This document shows, piece by piece, positions 56,192 to 64,000 of a stretch of 64,000 bases of DNA. Origin of the DNA: Isochrysis galbana. Lineage: Eukaryota > Haptophyta > Isochrysidales > Isochrysidaceae. Both the position numbers and the translations under genes were made by a program. The notes beneath the pieces are model-generated. The model was not told the origin of the DNA, did not search any database, and saw nothing but the letters and a program-made list of their open reading frames with translations. Numbering within the stretch: position 1 is the stretch's first letter; each line of letters starts with the position of its first letter. The DNA lies in NCBI GenBank assembly GCA_018136815.1, contig CM030943.1, positions 148,046 through 212,045 of the forward strand. Reading direction: 5' to 3'.

Positions 56192-57077
56192 AAATTAAAA
56201 TTAAAATTAAAATGTTATATCCTAGCCAACCCCACTAGCTAATTGGACACAACTTTTCAGCCCCGGACTCCCGCCATGCCTGGCGAGCCAGGTGTCCGAG
56301 TGGTACCGGGGGGGGGGGGCATTGCCCCCTCCCCTCGATATTTGTCCTCCCCCCAGTGCAAGCACCGACCCTACGCACCCCAGCACACCCTCTCCTCGAG
56401 GCCACGCTGGGGGAAAACCCCTTTCGGGTAAAACAATGCAGGGGGGGGGGGGGCACTCGTGAGTTTAGGGGCCTAGAGCGCTAATCTCCCTCGCCCGAGC
56501 GAGTGGCCGCGGCGAGCCGCGGCCCTTCCCTCCTGGCTCTGGCGCCCCCGTCTTCTCTTACCCAAACGGGGCGAGAAGACACGTTACTGCCGGAGGGGAG
56601 AGCTGCCGCTCCCCCCTCCCCTCCCTCTTCCCTTTTCCTCCTCTCTTCCCTGCGGCGGGGGCCCATGGCGCGCGCCTGCGGCCCCTCGCTCAGGTCCCCA
56701 GATGGCCTGCAGGGCCTGGGAGCATAGCTCAGGGGGCAGGTGAGGCTGGGGCATGGCCCTGGCCCCTCCTGCCTCTCCCTCGCTGGCTCTCGAGCCCCTG
56801 CGGGTCGACTGGAGCTGGCTGGGGGGTCCTGAACAGGGGGGCCCAGGGGGAGGAGGGGCTGGTCAGAGGAATGGGCAGGCCGGCAGGCCACGATGGGCCA
56901 GGGCGGGCGAGTCAGGCGGGCCTGTGGGGAGAGGTATGGGTCAGCAGGGCTGTGTGCTCCTAGCAAGCCATCAGGCGTCCCAGGAGAGTGGGTGGATCTT
57001 CCCCCATGGCAGGGGAGGAGTGGAGAGAGAGGGGGGCTCGTGCCCCCCTATGGGCGAGCTAAGTATAAACTTAGTTG
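56192..57077 (-). mobile_element. Retroposed insertion with 17-bp target duplication and AAATT tail
   Basis: TGCGGGTGCAAATATTA occurs exactly at 56175-56191 and 57078-57094. Inside the left copy is an (AAATT)n tract, which on the minus strand would be the 3' simple-repeat tail of a non-LTR retrotransposed copy. The interior is G/C-rich; 56690-56800 resembles 61970-62060 (shared CTCAGG, CCTGGCCCCTCC, GCCTCTCCCTCGCTGGC), which also lies by a LINE 3' end. No complete ORF is present. Confidence 0.6.
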
Positions 57078-57094
57078 TGCGGGTGCAAATATTA

Positions 57095-58079
57095 GTAGTG
57101 GTCCAATCCTACATGTGAAACACAGGAACAGTGTTTTTTTTCGGAGGCCCAAAACATATGTTTTTCGCAGTTATATTTCGGGCGACCCCCCCCCCCCCCC
57201 GCACATCTGTTTTTCTCTGTTTTTTTTCGACGTCCAGCCCTTGCCAAAGGGCAGGGGCTGGGGGTGATGTACGGGCCCACCCCGGGCCCCCGGGGGGTGT
57301 CCGCGATGGAGTGAGGGGGGCGCGAGGCCCCCATTGACCCCCACTCATCAAAGTAGGTTGAGGGCTATGGCAATAAACTTAGTCGAATCCCCATGCTACA
57401 TGGAGTTAAACTCAAAAAATCGCGAAAGAGAAAAGACAGGCGGGACAGAAAGAAAGTGTTAGGAGCACGTAGTGAGCTACTACAGCGAGGACAAAAAAAC
57501 ACAACCGGTACCACTCATTGTCCACCATCTCAAACAAGATGAGGCATTGCCCACACCAATGTGCGCTTTGCGCACTTGCACTCAAATCCAAGAAAAGAGC
57601 GTCAACCATCGGGTCCCACTATCCAACCTCATCCGTGGCCGTTGAAAATACCGCTATGATGGGAGAGATTCTACGGATTGAGGACTACCTTACCAAGCCC
57701 AGTACATCAAAATAGCCGTGACCCGATCCAATCATGGCAGAGTGTTTGTCACATGAGTAGCCTCGCTGATGAGTGCTCAATGGGTCGATGGAGCAGCTCC
57801 TCAAGCTATCGCTCCGACAGGAGGGCCGGAGGCCATCTTAGCTGCAGCGTCCACGAGTGGAGACTTGATGGGCGTTGTCCATCGCTGAAGCCACGCACGT
57901 GCCTCAGCATATGTGTCCTCGGGAAGAAGCGGCGAGACCTATCGTGAGCAAGGGAAGGGATCGGGACGAGGATGTAGTCAATTGTGCGACACACGAAAGG
58001 AAGAAAGCACGTTTGTGCCTCGGTAGGATGGGGGACCCCGACCATGCCCTCAGTGCAAGACTACCACTACAACAAAGCG
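57095..58079. other. Intergenic DNA, possible last exon of the aminopeptidase
   Basis: The stretch contains T/C homopolymer runs (57133-57230) and ATAAACTTAGT motifs (57066, 57373) also seen at 51960. A minus-strand frame at 57412-57609 (MVDALFLDLSASAQSAHWCG, then hydrophobic) is open but unrecognised. The aminopeptidase's last visible exon ends in a strong donor, so its final exon may lie here; I could not identify it. Confidence 0.4.
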
Positions 58080-61000
58080 TCATCCTATGATAGCTCCGCG
58101 CGCACTCACATTGTCCCAAACACGGGCGTGGTAGTCATTGATCCACTCGACCTCTGCAGCAGTCAACAACGACACATCCATGAGGGATTTCTGCTAGGGC
58201 AAAGGAGAAGATATAGTAAAACATCACCAATCCGAGTCGACAAAACGGAGTGAAGTACAGGACCATTGTTTGGTTGCAGTCAGAGCGGACAGTTTCACAA
58301 AGCATCGGCAAAGAGGCGCGTTGGGTTCTGTACTGTAAGGGGATGCACGAACTCGCACAGCTTCGGACGGCAACCCTTTTTCGCATACCTGTATCGGTAC
58401 GTGCGTAAGTTGGTCGAATCCTAGGAATTGACGGCCGCGCATCTCGTGCTTGGTGCTCCTCTTGCGCACGACGAGCAGGTTCTCAATGCGGATTCCAAAG
58501 GCACCCGCCTCGTAATACCCCGGCTCGTTGGAGCATATCATTCCCTCACGCAGGCCGACTTGATTTCCGTATCGAGCCGAAATGGACTGAGGCGGCATAG
58601 GGAGGACACATGCCACACGATTAACTAGCGTATTGCCAGTGGCAAAGATTCAGACGAGTTCAAGTAGAGTGATAGGTCCGAGTCCCGCACAACGCACCTG
58701 TGGCCCCTCGTGCACATTCAAGCCAGCACCAACACCGTGCCCCGTGCCGTGAAGATAATCAAGGCCAACCTGAGTAGCAAGCGGACGACGTCGTCTTACT
58801 CCATGCAGTGCACGAGTGGGGTCTAGTGAATAGCAGGTGCCTCACCTGCCAAAGCGCAGCTCGGGCGAACGCATCGATTGCCATACCCGGTGTTCCGTCG
58901 GGGAACTGCGTGGCGTCGAGCCCGATATTGCCCTTGAGCACGCGCGTGAACATCTCTCGTTCCCAAGGCGTGGGGTCGCCCAAATGGATGGTACGCGTCA
59001 CATCCGTGGTTCCTTCAGCGTACTGACCGCCCGAATCGAGTAGAAGCATCTGGGTGCCTGAAAGCGCGGTGGTGGGTGCAAAGCGGTGCGAGTTTCAGGT
59101 CCAGGGTCCTCTGTACCTCCTACCGCTCGTCAACCTCTACCCCTATTCATCGAAACCTCTGTGCGACATAGTTGCCGTCAACCGAACCCACGACTTGGCG
59201 TGTGGCGAACAGAAACACCCGCCACCAAGGGCGCACCATCGAATATGGCGGGGTTCTCCGCCTTGGAGCAATCGTAGTGGATGATCGCGCCGTTGGGGCC
59301 AACCCCCGCAATGGTTGGGAAGGAGAGGTCGAAGGCGCCGAAAGAGGCCCGGGCGGCAGCGACCTGCTCGTAGATGGAAACAGCGAAAACAGTGAGGTGA
59401 ACGTTGTCGGGGGAAACGGATAGGTAACCGAGACTTGACCACTCCAGAACAACTCATAAATGGTGCTAGCGCCCTACCTGTTCCGCAATGTCCTTTTCGG
59501 TGGGCCTGCCCCCCTCCTTCTTCACGTGCCTCTCGAGCCAAGAGAAGAAGACAGCGAGCGCGGCTCCATCGCGGTAGTGCACATTGAACATTCCCTTCAG
59601 CTCCGCCTCGTTCTTGCATGCTTTTGGCAATGAAAGTGGCGATGAACGCTCCACCGCCGCGGAGCCCGCCGCACGGCGCAGCGCATACGTGACCTGCGAC
59701 AGAGAGCCAAAGCACACCATGGATGAGAGCAGCAAAGGACTCCTTGTATGCAGACAAAGCCCGGAGATGGAGACATTTGTCCTCTCGGGCAGCATGACTC
59801 AGCTAGGTGCAGCATCTCGCGCTCTCGAGGTATGGCCCATCTCCTTGCTGCCGCTCCCTCTTCGATGTTGACTGCCCCGTTGCACTCTCACGTCAGCACA
59901 CCTTATTCGGGTCAAGCATGAAGCGGGTGCCCTCATGTGCCAACTCCTCTACCACCCTATACACGTCAGAATACGGCATCAGTTCGACACCGGCGGCAGC
60001 AAGCTCTTGGGTAAGTTCAGCAGGCAGCTTGCTCTGTTCCACAAAGAAGGTGGCCGTGCTCGTAGAGTCCTTCTTTCCCTCGCCTTCCTTCGCAGCGTTG
60101 ACAATCACGAAGCCCTCGAGGACCGGGCAGTGAGGCACATCGGTCCCTCTGACATTTAGGAGCCACGCAACCTCGTCCAGCATGCAGACGAGCATCGCAT
60201 CGGCCTTGGCCTCGACAGCAGCTAATCCAGCAGCCGTCAGCTTCTCTTCCCGAGAAACCCCAGCCAGCTCGAGAGGGAACGAGCGCGCGGCGCCAGTTGG
60301 AGCTGCGGCACGAAACCATTCTCCCGAACCTAGACACATATCCGAGTGGTTGGCATAAATGTGAGAGGGGGAAGCGAGGGCACAAACGGGCACGCTCACT
60401 CGAAGCAGCTTGCGGTTGAAACTAGGTTGCTGGTTCGGAAAGGTTTGGTATGGCGGGCTGCGTACCATCGCCCCAGACCATATCGACCAGGCTTGGCCCA
60501 CTCATGGGCACAAGGTGAAGCTCACGCTCTGCCCCAGCAAGAGCATTCTCCAACGCAGTCGCCTCCTCGGTCGAGAATACCTTTGGATCGATGCCGACAC
60601 CTGTGCTGTCCGGGAGATTCTTTGCGACCCACCTGCGATGGGAGGTGGACGTCCACGAGCGCGAGTACGGGTCTCAGTCGAGCGGGTCAGCACTTCATGA
60701 CAGAGCAACTCAGCAGGGCGCCGCAACTCACTGGTGCAGCGTCGGCACGTCGGCCTCGCCGGAGCGCATGAGGCTCCACTCTGGCCCAAGCTCAGTCTCC
60801 GCCTGCAGGAAGTAGCGCCCATCTGTCCAGAGCAGCGCCTGGTCTGAGGTGACTAGTGCGGTGCCCGCGGAGCCGGTGAAGCCGGAGATGAAAGCGCGTC
60901 GATCGTAGTGCGGGTGAACGTACTCTGACAGGTGTGCGTCGCCCGAGGGGACGAGGAGGGCTCCGACGCCAGCGGCGGCCATCGCCTTACGCAGCGCGGC

Positions 61001-61168
61001 AAGCTTGCGGTCTGGCGCGGCCGGCTCTGTGGCGACGGATGCGCCAGCGCGCAGAGAGAGAAGTGCGGAGCGTGCTGGCCGCATCCCCGAAACACGCAGC
61101 GCCCCCGCTCCTCGTGAAGCCACGCACGCGGCGATCCCCAGCAGCGCGGCACGCATCTGGCCCCTCAT
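58080..61168 (-). CDS. Xaa-Pro aminopeptidase (aminopeptidase P, M24B), multi-exon
   Basis: This dinuclear-metal peptidase removes N-terminal residues before proline. Exon 1 (61168 to about 60732) has a hydrophobic targeting peptide and the creatinase N-domain: [60 protein letters not shown]. It splices in frame (CA|GTGAGT to CGCAG|GTGG) into [20 protein letters not shown]. Later exons carry [20 protein letters not shown] (about 60220-60160), [40 protein letters not shown] (metal Asp pair, about 59045), [20 protein letters not shown] (metal His, about 58760) and [20 protein letters not shown] (metal Glu pair, about 58520). All five metal ligands are present. The end ([14 protein letters not shown], stop 58080) is provisional, because AAT|GTGAGT at about 58110 looks like a donor. 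Confidence 0.87.
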
Positions 61169-61689
61169 CGCTCTCTCCCCTTCGATCGTTCTACTTACTC
61201 CTACGAGTATGCATAGAGTAGATACCTACTTTACAACTTTACTATACAAGTCGGCCTAATAAATAATCACCGATACCCCCATACCCCCGCAGTCACCACT
61301 ATTTGCGAACCTATTTGCAAACGTACCCGAGGCGAGTAAACCAAACGTATGTCGTACCCAGGGCGCGTCACAAAAAGTGATATCGTACCCGCTAGCTCGC
61401 ATCATGGTAGCTTGCCGCTTGCCCGGCGCCCCTGCCCCTGTCGCCTGTCCCCTTCCCCTGCCCCCTTCCCCTTCCCCTGTCCCTCTCCCCTGTCCCTCTC
61501 CCTCTCCCTCTGTCCCTCTGTCTGTCTGACTGTCAGTCGTTCCCAGTAGTATACACTGTGCTTCGACAAAAAAATCTTGAGCGTTAGTATTAGTACCTCT
61601 ACTCTCACTAGACTTGCGCACTAACACGCCAAGCCACGACATACATCACCGCACGACCGCACCAAGTCCCAAGGCACAGACAAAACTAG

Positions 61690-61850
61690 AAAAAAAACAT
61701 CTGAAGATTCTGGGCTACACACCTACTAGTCGCAGGTCCTTCCGTCACTAGCTAACACCGCCCTTAACTTCCTCCCTCCCTCCACCTCCTTCCCTGCTTC
61801 CCTGCCCCCCTTCATTCCTTTTTCTTCCGTTTCCGGACAGGCGTTGGCTT
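61690..61850 (-). mobile_element. LINE 3'-end fragment
   Basis: This matches the 3' end of the LINE at 46100-46240 (AAAAAACATCTGAAGATTCT versus AAAAATCTTTCTGAAGATTC, then CGCCTACTAG-like, CACCGCCCTTAACTTCC, CATTCCTTTTTCTTC and TTTCCGG). It is probably the 3' end of a further internally deleted LINE extending to about 62.1 kb, since that region resembles 56690-56800. Confidence 0.6.
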
Positions 61851-64000
61851 TAGTATTACCTTTTTTCGAGCCAGATCGTGTGGTTTTTTTTGTCGTTCTT
61901 TCCTCGTCGTTCTCTTCCGGCGTGCGATGCCCGCGCGCGCCATGGCCCCCCTCTGAGGGGACCCTCGGGGCCAGCTCAGGGGTCAGGGGGCAATGGAAGC
62001 TGGGGCTAGGCCCCTGGCCTCCCCTACTCCCTTGCCTCTCCCTCGCTGGCCTCCCTGGCCATGGGTGCTGTTGCGGGTAGGGAGGGTTCATGCGCCCCCC
62101 TTCCATCTTTCGTACTTCTCCCGCCACTAGGTTCCCCCGCGCGACTCCCTCTCGGTCGCCACGCTCCGGTCCCCCTCTCCCCTTCCCAGTATCGCGCCTT
62201 CATTCCGCCCACCCCCATAGGTCTTCCCGCGCGACTCCCTCTCCGTCGCCGCGCCCCAGTTCTCTTCTCCCTCACGTCGCCCCGAATCGGTCTGTCCTCC
62301 CTCACCCTTCCCGTCCCTCCCCGAGTGCTTCCTTGAGTTTCCGGCCCCCTTTTGTCTATCTCTTTCCCGCGCGATTCCCTTTCCCCCCCGCGCGTGATAT
62401 CTTCCCCCAGTGTCTTCCGTACGCTCAGCGCTGTCGCTCGCTCCACAGCATCCTCGCCTTCCCCGGCAATCGCCTCGTCCCCGTCTCTATTCCTCGCGAG
62501 AAGGGCATCCCCATCTCGCCAGTCGTCACCGCCCGCAAGATCAAGATCGACCCTGCCCTCGTCCTCGCTCCGTGCTGTCGCATGTCGTCTGGGAGCGCCC
62601 GCTCGTCCTCGGCCCCGTTGTCGCGTGCTTCCCCCGCCCCCGGCAGCACGCATCCCGCCCCGCTGAGAGGCTGTACTTCACATGTTACATACATCAGCCC
62701 CTCCACCTCCATACGCTCCACAGCCACAGCTCCACTCCCACTCCTCTCACAACAGGTGCCTTCCTGTGTTGTATTCCTGCCCATCTGAAGGCTGTAGGCA
62801 TGAATATTCGTGTAAGGTACGCGCTCACAATTACAATTGAACAGTTCCCCGTGTTGCAACTGACGCACAAGACACACAGATTCGGATTCCCCATGGTCTC
62901 AAGTCCAGGTTTGCAGATTTTGGTCTCGAAATTTGCGATTCGAATTTTGTTTTTGCTGTTACTATAATTGTTGGCTCGTTTAAGGTAATAAACCGGCATG
63001 ACTTCGACTTCTCGTTCCGCAGTTGCTCTGCGAGACTCTCTCTCTCTCTCTCTCCGTCCTCCTCTCCTCGGCCGACGGAGGGAAGTTTCGTCCAAAACAT
63101 TCTCCGGTCCCAGGATGTTCCGTGGGGGTCTCTCTGCGCTCCGCGAGGGAAAGGACGCGATCTCGCTCCGAGATCACCCTCGCGCCCTCCCACGCTGCCC
63201 CGCCGTGCCCTCGGTCCCTCGCCCCCCCCGCGGCAGGTTCTTTCCCTCGGCGTGCCGTCCGTCGCCTCCGGCCGTTATATTAATCCCCCCCCCCCGCGCG
63301 AGGTTCTCTTCTCCCCCGCGCGCGGTTCGTTTCCTCCGGCCGTCGTTGTTCCCCCCCTCGCTTCGATTCCTCTCGCGGTTCCTTCGATGATTGCCTCCAT
63401 CTCGTCCGTTCTTCTTCGCGATCCTCGCGGAGGGGGCACCGACGTTTAATGTTAGTTTCGTCGCGGTTTCGATGAAAGAAAGGAAGAACGAATGGCACGC
63501 GCCCCGCGTCTCGCGTCTTGTTTCGTCGCCCCTTGCTCGTCGCTTGTCTAGAAGGTCTCTCTGCACATCGCCTTCTTCCCCCCGCGCGAGTTTGGACCTC
63601 TCCTCGACCCTCCGCGTTGGCTTCAGCGGACGAGTTTTCACTTTAACGATAGTTTGAACCCTTCGTTTGCGTAGTTTTGCGCTCTCTTTCCGTATTTCTT
63701 CGCGCATGACGAGCGATCGCGACCTCAGCCTTTGTCGCACGGGGAGGGTTTGTTTATCGTATGATTCCGGAGTGTTTACGTTAGTTTTCTGAGCCCAAGG
63801 TCGTTGGGGTTTGGGTTTCTTGTGAGTGATTTTGTAGCAACTTCGTCGAGTCCCACCGTGTTCCCAAGCGAGTCCCCCCGAGTTCCCGAGTCTATACCCC
63901 GAGTCAACGAGTCAATACCAGCCAAGCACGCGCCTGAGCCACCCCCAGTCGCCTGCCACCACCTCCCACAAGCCTCCTTCCACACTTCCGCGCCCTCCGT
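61851..64000. other. C/T-rich DNA without recognisable genes
   Basis: At 62125-62260 a segment containing CCCGCGCGACTCCCTCTC is repeated about 100 bases later, and a weaker third copy lies at 62368. Around 63040 there is a (CT)n run. Minus-strand open frames across 62024-63740 are Arg/Gly/Glu-rich composition artefacts. From 63600 on the sequence is less biased but has only short frames. The right edge may approach the promoter of a gene outside the window. Confidence 0.5.

Noticed and set aside
62024-63740. Minus-strand frames of 188-209 codons at the right end
   Set aside because: Arg/Gly/Glu composition follows the C/T-rich plus strand, with no motif and no consistent start.

Overview
This is nuclear DNA of a GC-rich unicellular eukaryote. 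Genes have short GT-AG introns, long poly-C and CT/GA tracts lie between them, and transposable elements make up a large share. The host gene families, the density of LINEs and hAT elements, and an integrated Polinton-like virus (PLV) fit a microalga; a haptophyte-like alga is my best guess, but no marker gene is present to prove it.

Layout. Bases 1-2247 hold the N-terminal part of a Pumilio (PUF) RNA-binding protein on the minus strand, running off the left edge, followed by about 1 kb of polypyrimidine sequence. Bases 3.6-8.4 kb are a transposon graveyard: a Ty3/gypsy RT fragment, two hAT transposase fragments and a frameshifted Cys-rich ORF. Bases 8399-17753 are a 9.36-kb PLV-type element with about 0.87-kb terminal inverted repeats (TIRs). 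It encodes a TV-Pol/PolB-exonuclease fusion, a probable penton protein, a GHSLGG lipase, a DUF5754 protein, an ssDNA-binding-like protein and several unknown proteins. No major capsid protein or packaging ATPase is visible, and at least two deletion scars are.

Bases 18-21 kb carry an unusual membrane protein with in-frame duplications. Bases 21.6-26.2 kb are nested DNA transposons: a pogo/Tc5-like gene split by a hAT deletion derivative with a 9-bp target duplication, all between 'CAGTATGGGTGCA' inverted ends. Two long intronless genes follow: a Ser/Arg-rich protein (26.5-28.3 kb) and an ankyrin protein (29.5-31.9 kb). Bases 35.3-37.6 kb contain non-autonomous LINE derivatives. A permuted papain-like protease gene (39.0-39.9 kb), a perfect 35-bp hairpin (40.4 kb) and a TPR-methyltransferase gene (41.6-43.35 kb) come next.

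Bases 44764-51662 form a 6.9-kb inverted-repeat element with a TCGGCA target duplication. It is filled by two nested LINEs, one almost intact (APE endonuclease, RT, one frameshift in a C6 run). The right end holds two spliced minus-strand host genes: a protein O-mannosyltransferase (52.1-55.6 kb) and an M24B Xaa-Pro aminopeptidase (58.1-61.2 kb). The last 2.8 kb are C/T-rich with LINE debris.

How parts work together. The PLV genes form a replication plus capsid/entry gene set, with identical TIR sequence supplying the leader and start codon of both terminal genes. The host genes are unrelated housekeeping genes (mRNA regulation, ER glycosylation, protein methylation, peptide turnover). The LINEs share 5' leaders and 3' ends, suggesting that short copies are mobilised by full-length ones. 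All family assignments come from reading motifs by eye; no database search was run.
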